In this document: positions 18,468 through 26,905 of the stretch, piece by piece
How positions within the stretch are numbered: position 1 is the first letter of the stretch
Layout: each line of letters opens with the position of its first letter
Assembly (NCBI RefSeq): GCF_007991635.1
Contig: NZ_BJYS01000033.1
Location: forward strand, 1 to 64,000
Direction of reading: 5' to 3'
DNA from: Adhaeribacter aerolatus
Lineage (GTDB): Bacteria; Bacteroidota; Bacteroidia; Cytophagales; Hymenobacteraceae
Length of the DNA stretch: 64,000 nucleotides
Program-made: the position numbers and the translations under genes
The notes under the pieces: generated by a model
What the model saw: only the letters and a program-made list of their open reading frames with translations
The model's database searches: none
What the model was told of the DNA's origin: nothing

Positions 18468-18647
18468 TTAAAGCCCGGGGTAATTCTTGGCTTCTTCAGT
18501 TTCCAGTTTTTCCAGGAGCAATTGCCGGAATAATCCGGCTAAGCTAATGCCTTTTTTATCGGCCAGCGACTTTCCCTTTTCGAGTAAATTTTTTTCCAGT
18601 CTTATCTGAAACGAAGTTTTAGCTATTTTGTCAATTGTTCCGGCCAT
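18468..18647 (-). CDS. Small ribbon-helix-helix-like protein
   Basis: 59 residues. After a short lead, TSFQIRLEKNLLEKGKSLA followed by a Gly turn and FRQLLLEKLE matches the beta strand-helix-helix order of Arc/MetJ-type DNA-binding dimers. AAGGAG lies 8 nt before the ATG at 18647, an unusually good ribosome binding site for this genome and the reason for trusting the start. The stop is 18 bp before the membrane HTH-like gene. It could be an antitoxin-type repressor, but no toxin gene was found beside it. Confidence 0.65.
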   Translation of the reverse strand: MAGTIDKIAKTSFQIRLEKNLLEKGKSLADKKGISLAGLFRQLLLEKLETEEAKNYPGL

Positions 18648-18845
18648 GAATCAGTACTCCTTAAAATCTATTTAAAATAATTGGTGGCAGTAAGTATTTG
18701 CCGATACGTAATTTCAGGAGCAGCGATACACATTTGTTACACAAATGTATTTATAATATTTGGCTAATTAAATAAAAGCCGCGATGCTCCTTACCAGGAA
18801 AACCGTGCCAGAATGCAGAATAGCTAATTTATAGGACGAAAAAAG

Positions 18846-18868
18846 AGCCTGCTGGCAGGGAGCAGGCT
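18846..18868 (-). terminator. Terminator of the SigZ gene
   Basis: AGCCTGCT (18846-18853) pairs with AGCAGGCT (18861-18868); on the minus strand the stem runs into CTTTTTT. It lies 28 bp past the sigma gene stop. Confidence 0.85.
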
Positions 18869-18896
18869 TGGTTAAGAGTTGGGAAAAGCAGAAGGC

Positions 18897-19511
18897 TTAT
18901 TGCTTTTTATCTAATAACTGTTGCAAAGGCAGGCAATCTGGCCGGGCCTCGGCTTGCATAATCCGGCCGCTCCGGTCTAATTCGAGGTAGCAGCACTCCT
19001 GGAACAAAACCTTTAGTTTTTCGCGGCCCCGCTGAATTCTGGATTTAGTATTGGAAAGAGAAAGGTTTAATTGGGCGGCAATATCTTTATGTGATAAGCC
19101 TTGGATATCGCTCAGGTAGAGCGGCTGAGCGTATTTTTCGGGCAGCATCGAAATTAAAGGCGCTACCAGTTCCAGCACGTCTTGCGCAAAATTACCATCG
19201 TTTTCGGACAGTGTTTCTTCGGCCACTTCCAACGACAGGCCGGGTTTGTTCATGCGGAAATAATCCATTACGGCGTTGCGGGTAACCTGGTACAGCCAGG
19301 CTTTCGGATTCTTAATTTCCGGTAAACTTTCGCAATGCTGGTATATTTTCAGGAAAAGCCCCTGGGCAATATCGTGGGTGGCGTCCGTATCCCGGACCTG
19401 TTTCTGAATAAAGCCTTTTAACTTTTCTTCGTAAGCTAAAAAAAAGGGTGCCACCTGCCCGCAGAGCGCCGGTGCGGTTTGGCAGCAGTTATTTTCCGTT
19501 TGGTTATTCAT
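18897..19511 (-). CDS. ECF RNA polymerase sigma factor, SigZ type
   Basis: 204 residues. Region 2 (DATHDIAQGLFLKIYQH) and region 4 (LSHKDIAAQLNLSLSNTKSRIQRGREKL) are clear. The C-terminal tail FQECCYLELDRSGRI with a later cysteine is characteristic of SigZ, and further cysteines sit near the N-terminus (CC at 9-10, C17), hinting at thiol or metal sensing. No FecR or zinc-finger anti-sigma gene is adjacent. The gene starts 10 bp after the acetyltransferase stop and is last in its operon. Confidence 0.85.
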   Translation of the reverse strand: MNNQTENNCCQTAPALCGQVAPFFLAYEEKLKGFIQKQVRDTDATHDIAQGLFLKIYQHCESLPEIKNPKAWLYQVTRNAVMDYFRMNKPGLSLEVAEETLSENDGNFAQDVLELVAPLISMLPEKYAQPLYLSDIQGLSHKDIAAQLNLSLSNTKSRIQRGREKLKVLFQECCYLELDRSGRIMQAEARPDCLPLQQLLDKKQ

Positions 19512-19521
19512 TTGTATAATA

Positions 19522-20034
19522 TTAAACGCCTACTACTTTACTCCGGCGTTCCAGCAGGCAAACGTCCCGCCATACTCCGTGTAACTGCCCTATTTTTTCG
19601 CGGATGCCGACTACCCGAAAACCACTATTTCGGTGCAAAGCCAGGCTGGCTGCATTCTCTTTAAATATTCCGGCTTGTAAGGTCCACAGGCTATTGGCTT
19701 CCGACTCCTGTATTAAAGCTTGCAGCAGGAATTTACCAACGCCCCAGCCCCGGTATTGGGCGCCCACATACACGCTTACTTCGGCCACGCCACGGTACAC
19801 ACAACGGCCCGATACGGGCGTTAAGGCTGCCCAACCGGCTACCTCCTCCTCTATGAAAGCAACCAGCCGGCAGTGCGGCAAGTGGCTATTATCCCAGGTG
19901 GGCCAATCCGGCGATTCGGTTTGCAGGGTAGCATTTCCGGTCGCAATGCCTTCGCGGTAAATCCGGGAAACGGCTTCGTAGTGGTTTGCCAGAAGGGGTT
20001 TTAAGGTTAGGTTCGCGGTGATTAGGGCAGCCAT
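19522..20034 (-). CDS. GNAT N-acetyltransferase, PAT/ArsN1-like
   Basis: 170 residues. Acetyl-CoA-binding motif QYRGWGVGKFLLQALI, then NAASLALHRNSGFRVVG and a final GVWRDV typical of the phosphinothricin acetyltransferase group. That group includes ArsN1, which acetylates the arsenic antibiotic arsinothricin. Lying between an ArsI/CadI gene and a SigZ gene makes the ArsN1 reading attractive, but sequence alone cannot separate ArsN1 from generic PAT or other amine acetyltransferases. Confidence 0.75.
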   Translation of the reverse strand: MAALITANLTLKPLLANHYEAVSRIYREGIATGNATLQTESPDWPTWDNSHLPHCRLVAFIEEEVAGWAALTPVSGRCVYRGVAEVSVYVGAQYRGWGVGKFLLQALIQESEANSLWTLQAGIFKENAASLALHRNSGFRVVGIREKIGQLHGVWRDVCLLERRSKVVGV

Positions 20035-20177
20035 TAAACTTTCATTTTTGCTTTAAAGTAATAAATATTTATTTATGATAAATAGCCGAAAGCATCTGGT
20101 TTAACTGGTTTAAGTAACAGGCGCAGTTTAGAAAAGAAAATAATTTTTTCATACAGGATAAAGTAAGTTGTTGAAAG

Positions 20178-20606
20178 TTAATTTTTGCAGCAAGCGGGCC
20201 CGCAGCAAGCCGTGTTGGCTGGTGATTTTTCTGCTGCGTAAGTAACGGCGGAGCCAAAGGTATAAAAAGCTTCCCACTCAATGCCTTGGGGGTCGGTAAT
20301 CCATGATTTTTGGGATTGCGCGTAACAACAGGTGGTCTGGCCTTCTTCCCGGATGGTTCCTTTGGCTTCTACTAACCGCCCGTAAACCTGGTTTAACTCC
20401 TCCGGGGTTTCGGCCTGAATACCTAAATGTTCGATGCCGGTTTTATCCGGGTGCAACGAAATGGCAAAATTCACACGCGGATCTTCCAGCATCCATTTGG
20501 CATAATCGGGTTTTAAAACAGTGGGGGCAGCGGCAAATAATGCATTGTAAAAAGCTACCGATTGGTTAAGGTCTTTTACGCGGACATGCACGTGTAATCT
20601 TTTCAT
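20178..20606 (-). CDS. ArsI/CadI-family VOC metalloenzyme
   Basis: 142 residues, one vicinal-oxygen-chelate domain with HVHVRVKDL at the start, GIEHLGIQ in the middle and GIEWEAFY near the end, giving the His/His/Glu iron site. The vicinal cysteines TTCCYA match the trivalent organoarsenical site of ArsI, and the tail CCGPACCKN is a Cys-rich metal-binding end seen in this family. ArsI breaks the carbon-arsenic bond of methylarsenite-type compounds; CadI proteins are cadmium-induced relatives. A GGTATAA/TTATACC inverted repeat lies just upstream. Confidence 0.85.
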   Translation of the reverse strand: MKRLHVHVRVKDLNQSVAFYNALFAAAPTVLKPDYAKWMLEDPRVNFAISLHPDKTGIEHLGIQAETPEELNQVYGRLVEAKGTIREEGQTTCCYAQSQKSWITDPQGIEWEAFYTFGSAVTYAAEKSPANTACCGPACCKN

Positions 20607-20623
20607 GGCTCTTGGGTTTTAGC

Positions 20624-20644
20624 GGTATAAGTTTTGTTTATACC
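20624..20644 (-). promoter_or_regulatory. Inverted repeat, candidate operator of the ArsI/CadI operon
   Basis: GGTATAA (20624-20630) and TTATACC (20638-20644) form perfect 7-bp arms with a 7-bp spacer, 18-38 bp upstream of the start codon. The geometry suits a dimeric repressor; no ArsR-like gene is in the window. Confidence 0.4.
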
Positions 20645-20700
20645 CCGAAGACGCCAAGCCTGCCCGAAAGACGCAAAGTTTTTAAAATATTTTCAAATAT

Positions 20701-21354
20701 TTATAAACTAAACCATTTAGCCGCATCGTGGCCGCTAGCAATGGCGAGTTCCATCGGGGTTTTACCGCTTTCGGTCATAGCGTTTATGTCGGCCATGTGC
20801 TCGAGTAAATATTTAATCAGTTCTTCGTCGCCGTTCTGGGCGGCGGCATGTAAGGCAGTATAACCGCCGGCCTGGGTGGCATTTATATCGGCGCCGTGGT
20901 CTACTAAAAACTTAACCAGTTCGGTATTGCGGGCCGCTACCGCACTATGAATAGGACTTACCCGCAGCCCGTTTTGCGAGGGGGCATTCACATCGGCACC
21001 ATTTTCTATTAAAAGCTTCGCCAGTTCGGGTTGATTAAAAAAGCAGGCCAGGCCCAGGGGCGTAAAACCATCGGCCGAAAGCGCGTTTACTGCGGTCTGG
21101 TCTTCCTGCAAGTGCTTTTCCACGGTTGCCAACTGGCCCGTGGCGGCCGCTTCGTGAATGGTTATATCCGGACTTTTGGCCAGCAGCACCTGGGTAATAT
21201 CGGGCTGGCGGTGGTACACCGATAAAAGGATAAGCGATTCGCCGTTTATTCCTTTAGCTTCCTGCAACAAATGCGGTTGTGCTTCCAGCATATTTTTTAC
21301 CTGAGCAATATCACCGGCTTTTACCGCATCAATTAAAATAGGCGCTTCTGACAT
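20701..21354 (-). CDS. Ankyrin-repeat protein
   Basis: 217 residues from the ATG at 21354; an earlier in-frame start at 21408 would add 18 residues unlike the family. The chain is almost entirely ankyrin repeats, five to six by eye, with GFTPLGLACFFNQPELAKLLIENGADVN, the best copy (here split by wobble residues), followed by TALHAAAQNGDEELIKYLLEH. No signal peptide or enzyme domain. It is a protein-binding scaffold of unknown partner, about 94 bp upstream of the ArsI/CadI gene on the same strand; membership of that operon is uncertain. Confidence 0.85.
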   Translation of the reverse strand: MSEAPILIDAVKAGDIAQVKNMLEAQPHLLQEAKGINGESLILLSVYHRQPDITQVLLAKSPDITIHEAAATGQLATVEKHLQEDQTAVNALSADGFTPLGLACFFNQPELAKLLIENGADVNAPSQNGLRVSPIHSAVAARNTELVKFLVDHGADINATQAGGYTALHAAAQNGDEELIKYLLEHMADINAMTESGKTPMELAIASGHDAAKWFSL

Positions 21355-21781
21355 AGATATAATTTCTTTAGCAGGTTTGGTTATGAAATAATCCCCGCAT
21401 TTAAACATTAATATAGATTTACATTCTTTCGTTTATCGGGGCTTTTTAGTTACATCTATGCGCTGCATTTTATTTACTTTACCTGGCTAATTATTTGCCG
21501 GCGAAAACTTGCAGGAGAGGCATTGATTTTACCTGAATAAAACAACCAGGCAGCATCCTGATAACTTATTTATTTTTTACTGCCGTTAATTTAGCAGGCA
21601 TACTTTATTTTTAAACTTGTGGCTGGCCTTGGGTGTTCAGCTAATGCTGGTATTTTTTAGTAAAGTAAAAGTTTGTTCTTTTACGTCCTATTTAAAATAT
21701 ACCGTACTTAATAAAAAGCGTATCACATGGAATTTTGGATTAGGTATAATAACCGAACAGAAGCCCGTAAAAATTAGAAAA

Positions 21782-22663
21782 GTGTCGACATTATTAGATC
21801 TTATAGGAAATACCCCTTTGGTAGAATTGCAAAATGTTATTCAAAAACCAAAAGTTAAATTATTAGCCAAGCTGGAAGGTAACAATCCGGGGGGCAGCGT
21901 AAAAGACCGGGCGGCTTATGGCATGATTAAAGGCGCCCTGGACCGCGGAGAGTTAAAACCCGGCATGAAACTGATAGAAGCCACCAGCGGCAACACCGGT
22001 ATTGCCCTGGCTATGATTGCCCGTTTGTTTGGCGTAGAAATTGAGTTGGTGATGCCGGAAAACTCAACCGAAGAACGGGTGAAGACCATGGAAGCCTTCG
22101 GCGCGAAAGTAATATTAACTTCCGAAAAAGGGTCGATGGAAGAAGCCATTGATTACACGTTGGCCAAAGTAGCCGGGGGTGGTTATTTAATGCTGAACCA
22201 GTTTGGTAACCCCGATAATTTCTGGGCGCACTACCAAAGTACCGGTCCGGAAATATGGCGCGATACCGACGGGCAAATTACACATTTTGTTTCTTCGATG
22301 GGTACAACCGGTACCATTATGGGCGTTTCGCGGTACTTGAAAGAAATGAACCCGGCCGTGCAGATTGTGGGGGTACAACCATTGGAAGGCTCACAGATTC
22401 CTGGTATCCGCCGCTGGCCGGAGGCTTACCTGCCCAAAATTTTCGAGCGGGAACGCGTAGACAGGATTATAGACGTAACGCAGGCCGAAGCTACCGCCAC
22501 TACCCGCCGCCTGGCCAGTGAAGAAGGGGTTTTTGCCGGCATGAGCAGCGGCGGCGCCATTGCGGCTGCCCTAAAACTGGCTGAAGAACTGGAAGAAGGC
22601 ATTATTGTTTGTATTATCTGCGACCGCGGCGACCGCTATTTATCTTCTAATCTGTTTAAATAG
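21782..22663 (+). CDS. cysM: Cysteine synthase B (O-acetylserine sulfhydrylase)
   Basis: 293 residues from a GTG at 21782, matching the typical CysM N-terminus STLLDLIGNTPLVEL; the longer frame to 21617 adds residues unlike the family. PLP lysine Lys41 lies in GGSVKDRA, the substrate loop is TSGNTGIALAM, and GTTGTIMG is the phosphate-binding loop. It makes cysteine from O-acetylserine and sulfide or thiosulfate. CysM is preferred over CysK because of its length and the C-terminal IICDRGDRYLSSNLF. It stands alone, closed by a strong terminator. Confidence 0.88.
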   Translation: MSTLLDLIGNTPLVELQNVIQKPKVKLLAKLEGNNPGGSVKDRAAYGMIKGALDRGELKPGMKLIEATSGNTGIALAMIARLFGVEIELVMPENSTEERVKTMEAFGAKVILTSEKGSMEEAIDYTLAKVAGGGYLMLNQFGNPDNFWAHYQSTGPEIWRDTDGQITHFVSSMGTTGTIMGVSRYLKEMNPAVQIVGVQPLEGSQIPGIRRWPEAYLPKIFERERVDRIIDVTQAEATATTRRLASEEGVFAGMSSGGAIAAALKLAEELEEGIIVCIICDRGDRYLSSNLFK

Positions 22664-22782
22664 GGCTGGCAGTAATTATTTCGATAAATATTTATTTCGG
22701 TAAATATTCTTGGGAATTAAAAGCTACTCTTTAGAAAAATTAGAAAAAAAACGCCGGCATTAGCTGCGTTGATTTCATACTT

Positions 22783-22834
22783 ACCAGTAAAGCCGGCACC
22801 TGTCTGATAGAGGGTCTGCTTTACTGGTTTTTTG
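22783..22834 (+). terminator. Terminator of cysM
   Basis: Perfect 10-bp arms ACCAGTAAAG (22783-22792) and CTTTACTGGT (22819-22828) followed by TTTTTTG. Confidence 0.85.
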
Positions 22835-22959
22835 TTTATAAATATTGGCTAATCTGTCCTGAAGCGATCTAAAACCTACTTTGCATTATAGTCCTTAAAA
22901 CAAAACCGGCCAAAAGCGGTTAAATGCAATATTATTGAACCAACCTTAATCTTACTACT

Positions 22960-24291
22960 ATGAAAAAACGAAATACTTTGCTCTTAAGTGGCGCTGTGTT
23001 TTTGGCTATGGCTGGCTGCCAATCCAAAACAAGCGAAAACCAAAACGAAAAGGGTCAGCAGCATGAGACCAATACTACTGCTGCTGTTTCCGATTCGTTG
23101 CCTGCTCCATTTGCTACCGAACCAACTGCCAAAATAAGTAAGGTAATTGGCTGGCCTGCGGGCAAAACCCCTACTGCGCCGGCTGGCTTTGTGGTTTCCA
23201 AATTCGCCGCCGAACTGCAGAACCCGCGCTGGATTTATGTAACCCCCAACGGCGACATTCTGGTAGCGGAAGCGAATTCGGCGCCCCGCTTAAAAGAAAA
23301 AGTGAAAGCCCAGTTAAATGGCAAAGCTAAATCGCAGAACATGGGCGAAAGCGCCGACCGCATTACCTTGTTCCGCGATGCCGACAAAGACGGAAAACCC
23401 GAAGTGCGGGCAATATTTCTGGAAGACCTGAACCAGCCCTTGGGCATGTTAGCCTTAAATAATTATTTCTATGTAGCCAACACCGATGGGCTCTGGCGTT
23501 ATCCGTACAATACCGGCCAAACCAAAATTTCCGGTAAAGGCGAAAAAATATTAGAATTGCCGGCTGGGGGTTATAACAACCACTGGACCCGCAATATTAT
23601 CGCCAATGCCGATGGGTCTAAAATATATATCTCGGTGGGTTCGGGCAGCAACATTGGTGAAAACGGCATGGAGCACGAAGTTCGCCGGGCCAATATTCTG
23701 GAAGTGAACCCCGATGGAACCGGCGAACGCATTTTTGCCGGCGGCTTGCGCAACCCGGTTGGCATGGACTGGGCACCTAATTCCAACACCCTGTATACGG
23801 TTGTGAATGAGCGCGATAACCTGGGCGATGACTTGGTACCGGATTATTTAACCAGTGTGCAGGAAGGTGCCTTTTACGGCTGGCCTTACTCCTACTTTGG
23901 CCAACACGAAGACCCGCGCCTGAAAGGCCAACGCCCTGATTTAGTAAAAAAAGCCATTGCCCCGGATGTGCCGCTGGGCGCGCATACGGCCTCTTTAGGG
24001 TTGGCTTTCTACGACCAGAAAAATTTCCCGGCCAAATACCAGAACGGCGCCTTTATTGGGCAGCACGGGTCCTGGAACCGCTCCCAACTGGTAGGTTACA
24101 AAGTAGTATTTGTGCCTTTTAACAATGGTAAGCCCAGCGGCAAACCAGAAGATTTTTTAACCGGCTTTATGGCTGATTTAGAAAAAGGGGAAGTTTACGG
24201 CCGGCCGGTAGGAATAGCGGTTTCACCCAGCAATGGTTTGCTGGTTGCCGACGATGCCAGTAACACCATTTGGCTGGTACAGGCCCATTAA
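22960..24291 (+). CDS. Sorbosone dehydrogenase-like PQQ beta-propeller lipoprotein
   Basis: 443 residues. Lipobox AMAGC with Cys20, then a Ser/Thr/Gln-rich linker and a propeller beginning LQNPRWIYVTPNGDILVAEANS. The stretches GLRNPVGMDW, VNERDNLGDDLVPDY and FIGQHGSWNRS mark the L-sorbosone dehydrogenase/AA12 group of PQQ-dependent sugar or aldose dehydrogenases. It would oxidise sugars in the periplasm or at the outer membrane, passing electrons through PQQ. No PQQ synthesis genes are in the window. It is transcribed alone and is convergent with the Sua5/YciO gene. Confidence 0.85.
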   Translation: MKKRNTLLLSGAVFLAMAGCQSKTSENQNEKGQQHETNTTAAVSDSLPAPFATEPTAKISKVIGWPAGKTPTAPAGFVVSKFAAELQNPRWIYVTPNGDILVAEANSAPRLKEKVKAQLNGKAKSQNMGESADRITLFRDADKDGKPEVRAIFLEDLNQPLGMLALNNYFYVANTDGLWRYPYNTGQTKISGKGEKILELPAGGYNNHWTRNIIANADGSKIYISVGSGSNIGENGMEHEVRRANILEVNPDGTGERIFAGGLRNPVGMDWAPNSNTLYTVVNERDNLGDDLVPDYLTSVQEGAFYGWPYSYFGQHEDPRLKGQRPDLVKKAIAPDVPLGAHTASLGLAFYDQKNFPAKYQNGAFIGQHGSWNRSQLVGYKVVFVPFNNGKPSGKPEDFLTGFMADLEKGEVYGRPVGIAVSPSNGLLVADDASNTIWLVQAH

Positions 24292-24348
24292 AATATTTTA
24301 AATCTAATTCCAGTATTTAACTTAAGAAAAGATAAAAAAACAACATCC

Positions 24349-24399
24349 GGTAAGGGTTATACCATAAATGCCTGCGGGTAATTTTGGGTAACCCTTACC
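24349..24399 (-). terminator. Terminator between convergent genes
   Basis: 11-bp arms GGTAAGGGTTA (24349-24359) and TAACCCTTACC (24389-24399). On the minus strand the stem is followed by a seven-T tract, so it ends the Sua5/YciO transcript; it may also stop the sorbosone dehydrogenase transcript. Confidence 0.75.
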
Positions 24400-24425
24400 A
24401 GATGAAATTGCTATCAGAAAAAATA

Positions 24426-25058
24426 TTACACGTACTCTTCTAAAATGCCGGCGCCCTGGCGAATAATTTCGTACTGGTCGTTCTGGCAATCTACCACCGT
24501 CGACGGAATATTATGCCCGTAACCGCCGTCAATTACCACATCTACCAAACCTTTAAACTTTTCGAATATTAATTCCGGATCGGTTGAATATTCAATTACT
24601 TCGTCCTCGTCGCGGATAGAGGTACTGATAATTGGGTTGCCTAGTTCTTTTACCAGCGCCAGCGGAATCTGGTGATTGGGCACCCGGATGCCGACCGTCT
24701 TTTTCTTAGCACCGGCCAGCTTGGGCACCTTGCTGCTGGCTTCCAGAATAAAAGTAAACGGACCCGGCAAAGCTTTTTTCATTACTTTATAGGTTTGGGT
24801 TGAGATAGACCGGGCGTAATCCGAAATATGCGTTAAATCGCTGCAGATAAAAGATAAATTTGCTTTATCGGGTTTAATACCTTTTATCTGGCACAAGCGC
24901 TCCATGGCCCGCGCATTGTGCAGGTCGCAACCCATACCGTAAATGGTATCGGTGGGATAAATAATAATCCCGCCTTTCCGCAGAATATCAATCACCTGCA
25001 ATATTTTATTTAAAGGCGGATTTTCCGGGTGAATTTTTAAATAAAGGGCGTTGCTCAT
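24426..25058 (-). CDS. L-threonylcarbamoyladenylate synthase family (Sua5/YciO/YrdC)
   Basis: 210 residues, a single YrdC domain. GGIIIYPTDTIYGMGCDL starts the nucleotide-binding surface, KGIKPDKANLSFIC and ALPGPFTFILEAS follow, and TVGIRVPNH and PIISTSIRDEDE complete the fold. It is closest to the YciO type. Sua5/TsaC makes threonylcarbamoyl-AMP for the t6A modification of ANN-decoding tRNAs; whether this copy does so or is a YciO-type paralogue needs comparison with the rest of the genome. Confidence 0.88.
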   Translation of the reverse strand: MSNALYLKIHPENPPLNKILQVIDILRKGGIIIYPTDTIYGMGCDLHNARAMERLCQIKGIKPDKANLSFICSDLTHISDYARSISTQTYKVMKKALPGPFTFILEASSKVPKLAGAKKKTVGIRVPNHQIPLALVKELGNPIISTSIRDEDEVIEYSTDPELIFEKFKGLVDVVIDGGYGHNIPSTVVDCQNDQYEIIRQGAGILEEYV

Positions 25059-25270
25059 AAAGTTAAAGGTAAATGCTTTAATGATACTCGCATTCGCAAC
25101 GGAAGGTTATTCCGGCAGCTGCCCCACTTCCGGAATAATAGCCGGACTTAATTACACCCCGCAGCAAAATAAAACGCCCGATTGAATAGTTTAAATTAAA
25201 AAATTGTTAATCAGCCAAAACGCCGGCCAAAATAATTTTCCGGGGCGCTTACCGGAAGAGGCTTATTTAT

Positions 25271-25278
25271 TAATTTTG
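25271..25278 (+). promoter_or_regulatory. Promoter -7 box (TAnnTTTG) directly before mltG
   Basis: TAATTTTG ends 4 nt before the ATG at 25283. If transcription starts three to five bases after the box, the message would be leaderless. No -33 TTTG at the standard distance was seen. Confidence 0.4.
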
Positions 25279-25282
25279 TAGC

Positions 25283-26347
25283 ATGACTACCTCTAAGAAA
25301 AAAAGTAAAAAACAACCCACGAGTAAATTCCGGATATTCCTGGCCATTTTTGCCGTATTATTTGTCAGCTTTTCTTATTACGCCTACCAGATTGTTTATA
25401 CGCCCAACGTAGATACCAAAGGCGACCGGACCTACATCCGGATACCCGAAGGAGCCACGTTTGAACAGGTGATGGACTCCATAGATAAGAAAAATGTAAT
25501 AATAGATAAGCTGTCGTTCCGGTTTATGGCCAAACTGATGGATTACCCGGAGCTGGTTAAAGCCGGTCATTACGAGCTGAAAGACAACTATACCAACCGC
25601 CAGTTAATATCCGATTTGCGGGCCGGCCGCCAATCGCCGGTAAAACTCACCTTTACCAATATTAGGGTTAAAAAAGATTTAACGAAGAAGCTGAGCGAAG
25701 ATTTAACGGCTACCCAAACCGAGCTCGACTCGCTGTTAAGCGATGAAAAATATGTAAAAAGCCTGGGGTTTGATACAACCACGGTGCTTACCATGTTTAT
25801 TCCGAATACCTACGAATTGTACTGGAATACCAATGCCCGCGATTTGCTGAAGCGGATGAAAAAGGAATACGATGCTTTCTGGACCACGCAGCGCGAAGAC
25901 CGGGCCCGGGCATTGGGCTTAACCAAACCCGAAGTTTCTACCCTGGCTTCTATTGTGCAGGCCGAACAATCGCAGCACGCCGATGAGCGGCCCCGCATTG
26001 CGGGCGTGTACCTGAACCGCCTGGAAAAAGGAATGCCCCTGCAAGCCGACCCGACGGTGGTTTATGCGGTCGGCGATTTTACCATTCGCCGGGTGCTGAA
26101 CGTGCATTTGCGTACCGATTCGCCGTATAATACCTACAAATATAAAGGTTTGCCCCCCGGCCCCATCAATCTGCCTTCCATTAGCTCGATTGATGCGGTG
26201 CTGAATCCGGAACACCACGACTATATTTATTTCTGCGCAAAAGAAGATTTTTCGGGCTACCACAGCTTTGCCCGCAACGAAACGGAGCACATCCGCAATG
26301 CGCGCCGCTACCAGGCCGCTCTAAACGAGCGTAATATTTTGCGGTAA
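25283..26347 (+). CDS. mltG: Endolytic murein transglycosylase MltG
   Basis: 354 residues. Basic N-terminus, one transmembrane helix at about 17-36, a small LysM-like region (about 45-120), then the YceG catalytic domain: FIPNTYELYWNT, LASIVQAEQSQ with the conserved Glu228, RPRIAGVYLNRLEKGMPLQADPTVVYA, and PSISSIDAVLNPEHHDYIYFCA. It cuts nascent glycan strands at the inner membrane and is thought to set glycan length. A consensus -7 box lies unusually close to the start codon. The downstream thioesterase gene is 147 bp away. Confidence 0.93.
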   Translation: MTTSKKKSKKQPTSKFRIFLAIFAVLFVSFSYYAYQIVYTPNVDTKGDRTYIRIPEGATFEQVMDSIDKKNVIIDKLSFRFMAKLMDYPELVKAGHYELKDNYTNRQLISDLRAGRQSPVKLTFTNIRVKKDLTKKLSEDLTATQTELDSLLSDEKYVKSLGFDTTTVLTMFIPNTYELYWNTNARDLLKRMKKEYDAFWTTQREDRARALGLTKPEVSTLASIVQAEQSQHADERPRIAGVYLNRLEKGMPLQADPTVVYAVGDFTIRRVLNVHLRTDSPYNTYKYKGLPPGPINLPSISSIDAVLNPEHHDYIYFCAKEDFSGYHSFARNETEHIRNARRYQAALNERNILR

Positions 26348-26494
26348 GAATTCTTAATCAAAAATTAAAATATGGAAGGCGCTTGCAATATTTCTTTACT
26401 AAGCGTAAAGCCTCTCTTTTAATTTGATTTTTTAAATTCCTGCTGTAGATAAAATTTCTAATTCTATATTTATAATTTCTAATTCAAAAAAAGC

Positions 26495-26905
26495 GTGTTT
26501 CAATCTGAAGTACAAATACGGGTGCGGTATTCCGAAACCGACCAAATGGGGTATGTGTATTATGGCAATTTTGCCGCTTACTACGAAGTTGCCCGCACCG
26601 AGGCATTCCGGAGTTTAGGTATTTCGTACAAAGAAATGGAAAAAGAAGGCATTATTATGCCCGTACTGGAAATGCGCACCAAATATATCAAACCGGCCCG
26701 CTACGACGATTTACTAACGGTTAAAGTACAGGTTAAAAATAAACCCCACGGCACCCGCATCGTTTTTCATTATGATGTTCTGAACGAAGCCCAGGAATTA
26801 TTAAATGTAGGCGAAACTACTTTGGTTTTCGTAGATGTAAAAACCGGGCGGCCTATTGCTTTGCCCCAGAGCATCCTTACGCAAATGGATAGGTACTACA
26901 ATTAA
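26495..26905 (+). CDS. YbgC/4-hydroxybenzoyl-CoA-type acyl-CoA thioesterase
   Basis: 136 residues, a single hot-dog domain. Starts at GTG 26495, six residues before the conserved RVRYSETDQMGYVYYGNF, which carries the catalytic Asp16. GIIMPVLEMRTKYIKPARYDD and the strands after it complete the fold. It hydrolyses acyl-CoA thioesters in the cytoplasm; the substrate is unknown. Its stop codon overlaps the start of the YihY gene by one base (TAATG), so the two are probably translationally coupled. Confidence 0.9.
   Translation: MFQSEVQIRVRYSETDQMGYVYYGNFAAYYEVARTEAFRSLGISYKEMEKEGIIMPVLEMRTKYIKPARYDDLLTVKVQVKNKPHGTRIVFHYDVLNEAQELLNVGETTLVFVDVKTGRPIALPQSILTQMDRYYN

Noticed and set aside
20069-20152. 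27-codon micro-ORF (MKKLFSFLNCACYLNQ at its start) between the ArsI/CadI and acetyltransferase genes
   Set aside because: It has a start, a stop and a Cys pair, but is too short to judge and has no clear ribosome binding site; conservation would be needed.
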